Positions 1 to 9,800 of a DNA stretch of 64,000 nt are shown here, in pieces (the stretch's first letter is position 1; each line of letters opens with the position of its first letter). The stretch spans positions 310,001 through 374,000 of the forward strand of contig NW_027488709.1 of the NCBI RefSeq assembly GCF_050948215.1, in the 5' to 3' direction. This DNA comes from Halictus rubicundus. Taxonomy: Eukaryota > Arthropoda > Insecta > Hymenoptera > Halictidae. The position numbers and the translations under genes were made by a program. The notes beneath the pieces are model-generated. The model saw only the letters and a program-made list of their open reading frames with translations, searched no databases and had not been told where the DNA came from.

Positions 1-1
1 A

Positions 2-2887
2 GACGCCCCGGTGCTGGCCTGCCCAGATTTCGAACAGCCGTTCACGCTCCAGACTGATGCCAGCGACTACGGGCTGGGAGTCGTCCTCACGCAGGGCCCT
101 GAGGACGACGAGAGGGTGATCGCCTATGCCAGCCACACGATGAGCGAGACCGAGCGCAAGTACAGCGCCACCGAGAAGGAGTGTCTCGCCGTGGTCTGGG
201 GCATCCGGAAGATGCGGCCGTACCTGGAAGGGTACCGCTTCACCGTCATCACCGACCACCAAGCCCTCAGGTGGCTCCGCCAGCTCGACAGCCCGACCGG
301 CCGCCTGGCGAGATGGGCGTTAGAGCTCCAACAATACGATTTCGATGTACGGTACCGACCCGGAAAACATAACCACGTGGCGGATACGCTGTCCAGAATC
401 CCGCCGCCGCCCGGAGTGAGCTCGCTCCGACCGCAACAGCGCACCGACACGTGGTACCAGAGGAAACTAGCCGCTGTCCGGACCGACCCAGCCGCCGAAC
501 CGGAGTTCCAGGTGCGAGAGGGACACCTGTTCAAACGGATCCCGCACCAGCTCGACTACAACGAGCCTGAGCCGAACACAGCCTGGAAACTGTGCGTGCC
601 GGACGAGGACCGCCCGGCTACCATGGCCAAGTACCACGACGACCCCACGGCCGGTCATCTGGGAGTCGCCAAAACCATCGTACGCCTGGCGCAGCGATTC
701 TACTGGCCGGGGATGTTCCGGGATGCCGCCCGCTACGTCCGGAACTGCAGGAGATGCCTGCAGTATAAAGTCCCGCCGCACCCGCTACCGGGACAGCTAC
801 ACGCCAACCCGGGGACCGAACCGTGGCACACCGTCTCCGTCGACCTGATCGGCCCGCTGCCGCGATCCCGACAAGGCCACCGGTGGCTGCTAGTGGCCAT
901 GGACCGTTTCACCAAATGGGTCGAGCTCACCCCGCTCCGGAAAGCCACCAGTACCGCCGTCGCAGCTGCGATCCAGAGGGAGGTAATCCTGCGACACGGA
1001 GCCCCACAGATTTTGATTTCAGATAACGGCCGTCAGTTCATCGGGGAACCCGTGACCGCTCTGCTGAAAACCGCCGGGACCCAGCACCGCCGGACCCCGC
1101 CGTACGCGCCCCAGTGTAATCCGGTAGAGCGAGCCAACAAGGTCGTGAAGACCATGCTCGCCCAGTACACCGGCAACCGACACAACCGCTGGGACGAGAA
1201 ACTGGACGAAGCCAGATTCGCCATCAACACGGCGTGGCACGAGTCCACAGGGTACAGCCCGGCGTACCTCAATCAAGGACGGGAACTCCGGCCACCAGGA
1301 CCGACCACCACGGGAGGGGCCGCCGCCCCCCCGCAGCAGCGGTGGAAGAACCTCCGAGAGGCCCAGGAACTGGCCCGAGTACACCTGGCCCGGGCGTTCG
1401 ACCGACAGGCCAAATACTACAACCTGCGCCGTCGAGATTGGAGGCCTGCCCTGGGGGACACCGTCTGGAAGAGGGAGCACACGCTGTCCAACAAGGAAGA
1501 AGGCGTCGCCGCCAAACTCGCGCCGAAGTTCAGCGGCCCGTATACCGTCGAGCGCGTCGTGTCGCCGGTCATCGTGGACCTGCGCGACCGGGCTAGGCGA
1601 TGGCTGCGCCACATCCACGTCCGGGACCTCAAGCCCGCAGCCGGCCCTGCTGACGACCCCGACCACACCCCGGAGGAAAGCGCCGCGCGCGGGCGCCGCC
1701 CCTCCCTCACGGGACCCCCCCGACCACCCACGCCCGCCCCCGCGGACAACCCGGCTCCCAGGCGTCGAGGCCGCCCCCGGAAATTAACCGCCCCCGTTCA
1801 TTTCTGCTCAGGGGGCAACCCAGGACACCACGGCATGGAGGGCCATAGGGGCCTCGCCGACCGGCTCCGCGAGCTCCAGCTCGCCGCCGACCCGCCGACC
1901 ACCGGGGAACGCCGCCGCAGCGACGACCCGATGACCCCGGCCGTCGACCCACCCGCCGAGGAACCGACCTCACGGGACGGCCCAGTGTTGAGGAACTGGG
2001 ACTCCCTCACCACCCCGGCGTCGGTGCCCGACGAGCCGCCGCCGGTGGCGTACTGGCTGGGTCAGAGCCCCTGGCCCCGGCTCACCACCCCGCCCAGCTC
2101 CCCGGGCTGGCGGACCCCGACGCCGTCGCCGCCGCCGCACAGCAACCGGAGCACCCGCCGCCGCAGGCCGAGGAGGAGGCGCCGAGCAGATCGCGACGAG
2201 CGCCAGACGGCCGGTTTCAGCCACTGGTCGGACCCCCTCCCGCCGGAGGCCCTGGGGAGGCCAGTGGGGCCAGGCCCCGTCGAGACGCAACCCGCCCCCG
2301 CCGTCGCGGTCTGGGCTGTTACGGAACCGCCCCCGCCGGAGCAGATCCCGCGCCCGGTACCGGCACCGAGACGCCGACCGATGGCCGCCACCACGACCCC
2401 CGCCACACGGACGATCGGGAGTCAAACGGAGGACGCCCCGCCGACCCCGACACGCACCACAGCTACGCCAGCCCAGACCCGGGAAACCCCGAGGCCGCCC
2501 CAGGGACCCACGACCCGGCGCCGCCAGGCGAGACCAGCGGGGGCGGCGGAAGGAGTGTCGCCCCCCAACGGGGGAAACCCGGTCCGCGATGCGGACCGCC
2601 CCCATATACGGTGGGATCCGATCCCCTTCCAGGGACCACCCCCCACGTTCCCGAGCGCGTGGTTCCAGCTGCCGACGGGACGACAGGCCGAGGTGCCGCT
2701 GCGGCTAATCGCGCGAGACCGCGCCTACGTGACGGTACCGCCCGGGTTCGAGCGCTGGCGGCTGGTGTTCGGGAGCGATGGCCGCCTGACTCGCTGCGTC
2801 CGCCGCCCGCCGGCCGTCCGGATACCGGCCGAACCGGCCCCACCACGCCGTCGACGCCAACCAGGACGCGGCCACGACAGTGCGTGA
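2..2887 (+). CDS. Ty3/gypsy retrotransposon Pol, 3' part (RNase H-integrase plus long Pro/Arg-rich tail), truncated by window start
   Basis: This is the C-terminal part of a Ty3/gypsy polyprotein that copies element RNA and integrates the cDNA. The frame is open from base 2, so the reverse transcriptase lies upstream of the window; the first in-frame GTG at 11 is not a real start. Visible domains are RNase H (FTLQTDASDYGLG near residue 20, ITDHQALRWL near 85), the integrase zinc finger (H-x3-H and CRRC, about 215-255) and the DDE core (SVDLIGPLP about 280, ISDNGRQF about 340, catalytic E in NPVERANK about 375). Integrase homology ends at HVRDLKP, about residue 540. A tail of roughly 400 residues rich in P, R, T and A follows, with an AT-hook-like RRRGRPRK. 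The frame stays open to the TGA at 2885, so this copy is not obviously dead. The tail has no recognised domain. Confidence 0.9.
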   Translation, partial: DAPVLACPDFEQPFTLQTDASDYGLGVVLTQGPEDDERVIAYASHTMSETERKYSATEKECLAVVWGIRKMRPYLEGYRFTVITDHQALRWLRQLDSPTGRLARWALELQQYDFDVRYRPGKHNHVADTLSRIPPPPGVSSLRPQQRTDTWYQRKLAAVRTDPAAEPEFQVREGHLFKRIPHQLDYNEPEPNTAWKLCVPDEDRPATMAKYHDDPTAGHLGVAKTIVRLAQRFYWPGMFRDAARYVRNCRRCLQYKVPPHPLPGQLHANPGTEPWHTVSVDLIGPLPRSRQGHRWLLVAMDRFTKWVELTPLRKATSTAVAAAIQREVILRHGAPQILISDNGRQFIGEPVTALLKTAGTQHRRTPPYAPQCNPVERANKVVKTMLAQYTGNRHNRWDEKLDEARFAINTAWHESTGYSPAYLNQGRELRPPGPTTTGGAAAPPQQRWKNLREAQELARVHLARAFDRQAKYYNLRRRDWRPALGDTVWKREHTLSNKEEGVAAKLAPKFSGPYTVERVVSPVIVDLRDRARRWLRHIHVRDLKPAAGPADDPDHTPEESAARGRRPSLTGPPRPPTPAPADNPAPRRRGRPRKLTAPVHFCSGGNPGHHGMEGHRGLADRLRELQLAADPPTTGERRRSDDPMTPAVDPPAEEPTSRDGPVLRNWDSLTTPASVPDEPPPVAYWLGQSPWPRLTTPPSSPGWRTPTPSPPPHSNRSTRRRRPRRRRRADRDERQTAGFSHWSDPLPPEALGRPVGPGPVETQPAPAVAVWAVTEPPPPEQIPRPVPAPRRRPMAATTTPATRTIGSQTEDAPPTPTRTTATPAQTRETPRPPQGPTTRRRQARPAGAAEGVSPPNGGNPVRDADRPHIRWDPIPFQGPPPTFPSAWFQLPTGRQAEVPLRLIARDRAYVTVPPGFERWRLVFGSDGRLTRCVRRPPAVRIPAEPAPPRRRRQPGRGHDSA

Positions 2888-2954
2888 GGTGCGCGAGGAC
2901 GTGGCCCCACGGGGCACCCGCGACTTCACCCCGGCGGGGGTGAACGGACGCCGT

Positions 2955-3185
2955 ACCGTAGGTTAAGTTAGGTTAAGTCGCGTTAAGTGCGGTGCGTTTA
3001 GTGTAAGGTGTGCCTAAGTTAAGCGTAGGTTAAGTTACTTTAAGTGTACAGTGCGCCGTAGGCTAAGTTAGTGTTAAGTGCACAGTTTCGCGTAGATTAA
3101 GATAGGTTAAGTGTACAGCTTCGCGTAGTCTAAGTCCGTTAGGTTAAGTATACAGCCCCGCGTTAGGATTAGTTAGGTTAAGTTT
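2955..3185 (+). repeat. TTAAGT-rich minisatellite between pol and 3' LTR
   Basis: The stretch is built of degenerate units ending in TAGGTTAAGT. The last four units (from about 3046) are 33-37 bp long and start with RYACAG followed by a CGCGTAG or CGCGTTAG core. It lies between the pol stop at 2887 and the polypurine tract of the 3' LTR, so it belongs to the element's 3' untranslated region. The TTAGGTTAAG words look superficially telomeric but are not a regular telomere array. Confidence 0.7.
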
Positions 3186-3246
3186 AGCACGTAAGGTCCC
3201 GTCCTGCCGAAGTAAAAAGACTGTCTCGCGCTCGCCGCCGCGACGT

Positions 3247-3258
3247 AAGGGGGGGGGG
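3247..3258 (+). promoter_or_regulatory. polypurine tract of the Ty3/gypsy element
   Basis: A purine run AAGGGGGGGGGG directly abuts the TGTAAC start of the 3' LTR. This is where the plus-strand primer site of an LTR retrotransposon is expected. Confidence 0.75.
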
Positions 3259-4190
3259 TGTAACAGACCTGGCTGCGCCAGGCCTGTTCCTGACCGCACG
3301 CGCCCGAATCCGAGCCCCCGAACACGACCGACGGATACCGAGATCCGCCGGTACCCGCGAGCGCCCCCGCGAGCCCCGCATCATCGAACCGATCTTGGCG
3401 GGAACCGGAACCCGCCATGATGCGACACCGGCGCGCCGGATGCGTGACGACACCGGAAAAGCCGGCCGCGAACCGTACCGCACCGCACCCCCTCGCCCGG
3501 CAAGACGAGAGAGACGGACCGGAAAACGGTCTCTTTGGTTTTCCGCCGCGATAGCGATCAGTCGCAGGATCGAACCGTATTTACTAGCCGCCGATATCGA
3601 CCGCCCGGATACGATCGACCCGCGCTGTTCCGACGCCGAGAAACCGCCCGCCGATTCTCGCGGAATACTAGTTTGCCCGCGAATCTTAGAACCGCGAGTG
3701 TGCCGAGTTATTCGCGACCCGCGAACACCGATCTACGCCGCTGCGTGCCAGATCACCTGGAGAGCCGCCCCGAACGCCGAGCGATCGAGGACCGGACCCC
3801 GGGTAAGTACCTTACCTTCCCGTTAACCCGATACCTCCGCTCCCGCCCACACACCCACGGAGAGCGAACCACCCGCAGCCGGCCCCTCGCCGGCCGCCCT
3901 GGGGCACGGGCTCTCCGCCCGCCGAAACTACCCTGGTCCGGATACGCCGCCGCGTACGGCCCCGACCCCGCCGTAACCTGAGGCACGAACCGCGACCGCC
4001 GACCGCCGAAACGCGAAGCCGGGACAGTGACGAACGTTTGAAATACTCGCGTCGTTAATCACCCGTGCCCGACCGTCCGCGACCCCGCCGTAACCCTCGC
4101 GTTATCCTGCGAGAACCCTGGCACGGCGAGCCAAATCCGGCCGCGAGGAATCCGTGGTGACGAGATCCGCCGGGAAACGGACTCGTTACA
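3259..4190 (+). repeat. 3' LTR of the GC-rich Ty3/gypsy element (932 bp)
   Basis: The segment begins TGTAAC immediately after the polypurine tract and ends GTTACA at 4185-4190, a perfect 6-bp terminal inverted repeat of the TG...CA type. It is GC-rich like the pol ORF, and base composition drops sharply to AT-rich right after 4190. The 5' LTR and the left target duplication are outside the window, so the boundary rests on termini and context only. Confidence 0.75.
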
Positions 4191-4271
4191 AGCCTAAGCC
4201 ATTCCTCTTTATTGTAAGGTACATGAGGAAGTAATTCCCGTTTATAGTTACTTGAATGAGAGACTTGTTCT

Positions 4272-4604
4272 GTGGACATTTATGATACGGATCAGGAAGT
4301 TCATTATTTTCGGTGGGATGCAGAGGCAATTCATAGTATACTAGGTCAAAAGTACCAGCTTCTACACAAACGAGTAGACAACAAAACCTTTCCAAAAATT
4401 GGAAACAATTGGAACTGCAAAAAGACTCCATTTCGAACAGTATCCTCGGTAGATACTCTTGATTTTCTGGAAATGACAGAAGTAGATTTAAAAATTCTTT
4501 TCACGGAATCTTACCAATTTTCACAAGCAATTTCATATCAGGCAGAAATCGTGGACGAACATAATAATATAAATATTAATTTATTGCCTAATCCAAGAAA
4601 ATAA
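4272..4604 (+). pseudogene. unrecognised coding remnant, 110 codons without its own ATG
   Basis: The frame is open from just after a TGA at 4257 to the TAA at 4602-4604. It starts on GTG, and the first in-frame ATG is far downstream, so it cannot be a complete gene as it stands. The translation is ordinary soluble-looking sequence (for example LDFLEMTEVDLKILFTES) without a motif I can name. It lies just outside the 3' LTR, so it may be a host exon fragment or a fragment of an older transposon. Confidence 0.3.
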
Positions 4605-4749
4605 TATCATTAAATTCGAAGTAAAATCGGAGTGATATAAATAAAAGTTAGTTCAAAATGTTACCTCAATATTTTTAAAACATTAAAAAAATATTGTTAA
4701 AATCACATGAATAAACCATATAAGAAATTGAAAAAATAAAGATGACGTA

Positions 4750-4847
4750 TGGAAAAAAAACTTTCCCACCGACGGGATTCGAACACTAGCGTATCCGTTC
4801 CGTAGCCCGACGCCCTAACCGCTGTGCCAACCGGCGATGTTGTAAAC
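4750..4847 (-). repeat. tRNA-like sequence with A and B boxes and T-run (tRNA-derived SINE or tRNA pseudogene)
   Basis: On the minus strand a box A (TTGGCACAGCGGTTAG) is followed about 40 nt later by a box B (GTTCGAATCC). Beyond the acceptor-like region comes a T8 run that could end Pol III transcription. A 7-bp acceptor pairing can be drawn only with several G-U pairs, and the T stem is broken, so it is unlikely to be a working tRNA gene. Confidence 0.55.
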
Positions 4848-4931
4848 GTTCCGAACATTCTGGAAGGGGTCGTAAATCCTCTTCCGCACGACGCGAGGCA
4901 CGCTCGGGTTGCGCTACAACCCCAATAACCG

Positions 4932-4970
4932 TGTCTCTGGTTTTCGTCAAACGGACGAAAACCAGAGACA
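4932..4970. repeat. perfect 17-bp inverted repeat (hairpin), 5-nt loop
   Basis: Arms 4932-4948 (TGTCTCTGGTTTTCGTC) and 4954-4970 are exact reverse complements around the loop AAACG. The hairpin lies in a GC-richer block (about 4760-5420) of repeat debris beside the tRNA-like sequence. Confidence 0.8.
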
Positions 4971-6159
4971 GTAAACGCACATTTTTTCCAGCCCTTGGTC
5001 TTCGTCACCGGACCTCGGCCAAGGGGCAATAAATTAGCTGCTAGCCACTTGGCTAGCACGGCGTACATGGGCCACTTAGGCCTTCGTCGCGCTGCTCCGG
5101 GGTCCCATAAATCGCGCATCTTGGGAACTCTCCCTTATTGACTTGAGGTGGGGACTTCCTCCTCCACCGGTGAGGGCTGTTTCAGAAGATCCTCCGCCCT
5201 CAAGTCAAATCAACGAATGGGGATGATTCTTCCCCCGAAAACGGGCCCATGGCCAAAAAATCGCGTCACCACCGAGGTGACGAGTAAGCGGGCCTCGGAG
5301 CAGAGCGGCAGAATCAGCAAAGTCGGCATCAGAAAAAGTCGGCTTCAGAATCAGACCACAAGTATTCGAGTCAGTAATCGCGCCATACCGTACCACCGCT
5401 ACAATTCATTGTATCCAAATTAACTAGTCACCCAAGGTTAGTTCGGCCGGTGACAGGGCATTTGTTAAGTTTGAAATAAACTCTATTTGACACAAACGCG
5501 CGCATAATTTCTTCCTAAAAACGAACAGCCCAAATATCCAGAAGCTTACAATCGACTGGCGACTCTCGTTGTAATCTTAAACACGACGGAGTTAGAAAAG
5601 GCAAAAAGATAGGGGAGAAAAAGAAAAGAGAATAGAAAAGGAAAACTTGAGAAGACAGTGACAGCGATAGGGACAGCGGAAAAGAGTCATAAACAGAGAA
5701 AGCTAAGAGGTAGGCGAAGGACCGAGACTAACGAAAACCAGAATCCTGGCGACGTTCTCAAGGATGCATTAGAAATTCGTGAAGGGCCGGTTACCAAACG
5801 TACGACTAGCAGACAGGAAATAGAGAATAATAGCGTGACAGAGTTGGAAAGGAAAGAGAAATTCTTAGAAGAAATATATGCATTGGCGTACGTGGTGATA
5901 TTGCCACCACAGTATCAAGAAGGGCACATTCTGACGTTAACAGTCTTTTTATTAATTAACATTTGATAATTAACTTTTTCAAAAAATGGAAACCTATTTT
6001 GTTGCCTCATTTAATGCATCTTGATATTCTTTACAAGAAAGTGTTAACCTACTTTCATGAAAAAATGATTTATTTAAGAGATATGAGAGGTTCAATGTGA
6101 CGATCATTTACAACTTAACATCCGCAAATATTGGAGAAGTATTTTAGAAGAGAAGAAGA
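4971..6159. other. repeat debris without an identifiable gene; possible LTR tail and gag fragment
   Basis: The block holds an AATAAA-type signal near 5476. A segment near 5549-5565 (TTACA followed by TGGCGACTCTCG) could be an LTR end with a primer site. A GTG-started frame at 5658-5966 (102 codons, basic, no ATG) could be a gag remnant. None of this is firm; no domain is recognisable. Confidence 0.25.
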
Positions 6160-6164
6160 GAAGG

Positions 6165-6742
6165 TGTTTAGGATTAAACGTAGCAATAAGGTAATTTTAA
6201 GTCTGTTCGAGACCCCGCGCTACGGCCCTGGGGAGCGCCCCGGGGCCCCGTCTACCATGTCAGCTCGATCCTGCGAATCACGTGTGCGCGACGCCTTTTG
6301 TTTTCGGCGTTTCTCGGAATCGCGCGCAGCCGATACGCGATCACGTGATCGATGGGAATCACCAGCGATCGCCTCATTACCGTCGCCGTTGAGAAGTGAG
6401 CATTTCGTTCTCGACACGTCTAATTACACACACGCTCGCGCCCATCGTTGTTCTTGTCGTTTCGTCGCTGCTTCTCGGCATCCGATTTTCATCTCGTCTC
6501 GATCGCACCACGCCCTCACTATTATAGTTTACGCGAGTGTGTTTACATTAAAGAGTTTATATAACGTTACACCCGTGCTTGGTGACTCTTTCTATCCTTC
6601 CTTTGCTCTCTTGGCCATTCTCTCCCGTTCCTTCCTTCACATTTTCACTCATTGGCAATTCCGAGCTCCCTCCTGTGTTCGCACCCGATCCTATTTCCCA
6701 TACAGTCCACTCCCCAAAATTCTCGTCCCGGGTTCCCGAACA
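6165..6742 (+). repeat. 5' LTR of the BEL/Pao element (578 bp)
   Basis: It begins TGTTTAGG and ends CGAACA. The right LTR at 12358-12935 has the same length, and I saw no difference between them. A 65-codon minus-strand frame inside both LTRs translates identically, which supports near identity. Promoter and poly(A) functions are expected here by family; the RNA start is not determined. Confidence 0.93.
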
Positions 6743-6745
6743 TAT

Positions 6746-6763
6746 TGGTCCTTCGAGCCGGAT
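6746..6763 (+). promoter_or_regulatory. primer-binding site, complementary to tRNA-Tyr 3' end
   Basis: TGGTCCTTCGAGCCGGAT starts three bases after the 5' LTR. Its reverse complement ends in CCGGCTCGAAGGA plus CCA, which fits the conserved acceptor and T-stem end of insect tRNA-Tyr as I know it. It should prime minus-strand DNA synthesis. Confidence 0.75.
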
Positions 6764-6814
6764 ATTCGTTCCTTGTGAAGAAGAAGATTCAATTCGAATT
6801 TGTTAACGGAAAGC

Positions 6815-9800
6815 ATGGCCACCACCATGGACGATTTGCTGTTGGAGCAGGAGGCCGCCATGAAAGCCCTCGCACGTGTTCTTCCAAATTTGAAGAAGCT
6901 TGGGCAAAACAACTTCACCGTGCCTAAACTTCAAATGCGGCTGGAATACCTCAAGGAGACGTTCGCCCAATGCCGGGAAAATAATCGGCGCCTTCAGAGC
7001 TTCCGCAAGACCGAAGGAGCGACCAAGCTCGCCTACTTCAAGGAGGAGCATTTTAACCGGTGCGAGGACGATTACACCACGGCCGCGGATTTCATCGCGG
7101 ACTCGATCCAAACCCTAGCCGCCAAACTTCCGCCGCCTTCACCTTTAGCGGGAGCGCCTCCACCAGCTCAACCACCATCGAAACTGCCTCGAATAGGACT
7201 GCCCACGTTTTCCGGAGACTTCCACGACTGGGAAAGCTTTCGAGATAAGTTTACCGCCCTTATCATCAAAGATATTTCGTTGTCCGACGTCTCGCGTCTG
7301 CACTATCTCGGGTCGTGTTTGAAAGGTGCCGCGAGCGACCTTGTCCGGAACCTGCCGATTACCGAGGCGAATTTTAAAATTGCATGGGATTTGTTAACTG
7401 CACGGTTTGACAATCACAGAGGTCTCGTGAATTTCCATATTCAAACGCTTCATTCCTTGCCGCACGTGTCGACCGAATCCGCGAGCGATCTGACCTCTCT
7501 GCGCGACAAGGCCAACACCGCGATTCAAGCGCTCAGAAATCTCGGTCGTCCGGTCGATACATGGGACGATCTGCTTGTATTTTTAATTGTCGCGCGCCTT
7601 GACCGATCATCTCGTAAAGCGTGGGAGTTGCAGTTGGGAGCTTCCACCGACTACCCGACGTATGCCGAGCTCGAGAAATTCTTAGAATCTCGGATTCGCG
7701 CGCTCGATGCTCTACAACCGATATCAAAACAAGCGAAGCGAAACGTGTCGAGTCACGCCGCGACCTCCAACCGGTTGTCGTGTCCGTTGTGCAAAACCGA
7801 GCACCGTTTGAACGCTTGTACGCAGTTCAAATCTAAAACCGTCTCGCAGCGATTCGACTTTGTAAAAGGCGATCGACGCTGTTTAAACTGCTTCAGTCAA
7901 AAACATGCTGTCTCCGCGTGTCCGAGTAAGTACTCCTGTCAACAATGCGGCCGTCGACATCATTCTTTGTTACATTTCGATTCCACGCCCAACAATTCAA
8001 CCGTTTCTCAAGCCTCGCCATCAAGTTCCGATCAGCCGCCCTTTGCGCAAACTACCGTTGCGTCACACGTATCGTCGCCACCCGTGTTTGCAACACAACG
8101 CATCCTGCTCGCGACCGCTTGGGTCAAAGTAAGTTCCGCCGCAGGTCGTAGTGAACTTGTTCGCGCGTTGCTCGATCAAGGTTCGGCAACTACATTGATG
8201 ACGGAATCGTTAGCGCAACGATTACGGGTACAACGACGTCGCGTGTCTGTCTCGATTTCCGGTATAGGGAACCGCGAAACCACCGCGCGACACACTGCAA
8301 CAATTCAGATATCGCCCACCAACGGAACCGGACCGACACTCTCGACCACTACGTTGATTTTGCGATCCTTAACGCGGTACGTTCCTGAGCGATGTGAAAG
8401 AACCATTTCGTGGCCACATATTCGTAACCTCGCTTTAGCGGACAAGAAGCCTATGAGTTCCGACCCCATACAAATTATAATAGGCGCGGATCTATACGGG
8501 TTTATACTGTTGGACGGCCTCCGCACGGGATCTATTCACGAACCGATCGCTCAAAACTCCATATTTGGATGGTTTCTGTCGGGTCCTGCCGGTTCGATGA
8601 CGTCAACGTCATCTCCGGTCGTTCCGTCGTACCATTGCACCCCGTCCGACCCGCTCGAAAGCGAACTTCGTCGCTTTTGGGAAATCGAGGAGATTCCTAA
8701 TACCTCCCGTTACACGGAAGAGGAAGAACAGTGCGAAAATCACTTTCGCACCACGCATACACGCGACCCTTCCGGTCGTTATATGGTTCGTTTACCCTTC
8801 CGAAGGGCCCATCCGATCGACATCGGCAATTCCTACCGCATCGCCCACCGGATGCTGACGCGTCTCGAGACGCGGCTCCGTTCGAACCCTCCATTGTTTG
8901 ACGAGTACGATGCGTTCTTGCGCGAATATCTGAACCTTGGGCATATGCGGAAAGTTCCTCCGTCTCTTCAAGACGGCCCTCAAACCGTGTACATTCCGCA
9001 TCACGCGGTGATTCGAGAAAGCAGCGTAACTACTCATCTTCGGGTAGTATTCAATGCGTCGAGTCTCACAAGCAACGGTACCTCGTTAAATGACCATTTG
9101 TTGATTGGACCCAAACTGCAAACGGATCTCCCGACAATAATATTGCGGTGTCGCCAATATCGGTACTTGTTAACCGCCGATGTTACAAAAATGTACCGTC
9201 AAATTCTTGTAAATCCGCAGGACGTCGATTATCAACGTATCCTATGGCGGTCGTCCCCGTCTGATTCCGTCGATCGGTATCAGTTGTTGACCGTAACCTA
9301 TGGCACAGCACCGGCCCCCTTCCTGGCTCTTCGGGTCTTGAAACAACTCGTCGAAGACGAAGGGTCAAATTTTCCGTTGGCCGTGAGCGTCCTCCAAAAC
9401 CATCTTTATGTGGATGATTGCGTTTTTGGCGCGTCCGACGAGTCACGTTTAACCGAAACGCGTAATCAGTTGATCACGTTGCTCAGCAAAGCGCACTTCC
9501 AGTTGCATAAGTGGACGACCAACGCTCCACATCTTCTTCGCGACATCAGTCCGCATGACCGTGGAACAGGGCTTGAGAAAATATTACAGTTCGACGAAAC
9601 TGTGAAAGTCCTTGGAGTCGCCTGGAGTCCAGATGCCGATGCATTTCGCTTCCGCGTGACGCTTCCCCATCATTCCGCAGGCACCAAACGAGCGATCCTT
9701 TCCACGATCGCTCGCCTCTTCGATCCCTTAGGCTGGGTCACTCCCACCACCGTCTATGCCAAAATTCTTATGCAACAGCTGTGGTTGAAAAAATGCAGTT

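Noticed and set aside
2955..3185. Interstitial telomere array (TTAGG-like words)
   Set aside because: The repeat period is about 34 bp with TTAAGT cores, and it lies inside an LTR element between pol and the polypurine tract.
4766..4847. Functional tRNA gene on the minus strand
   Set aside because: The A and B boxes are good, but the T stem is mispaired and the acceptor needs several G-U pairs; a SINE head or pseudogene fits better.
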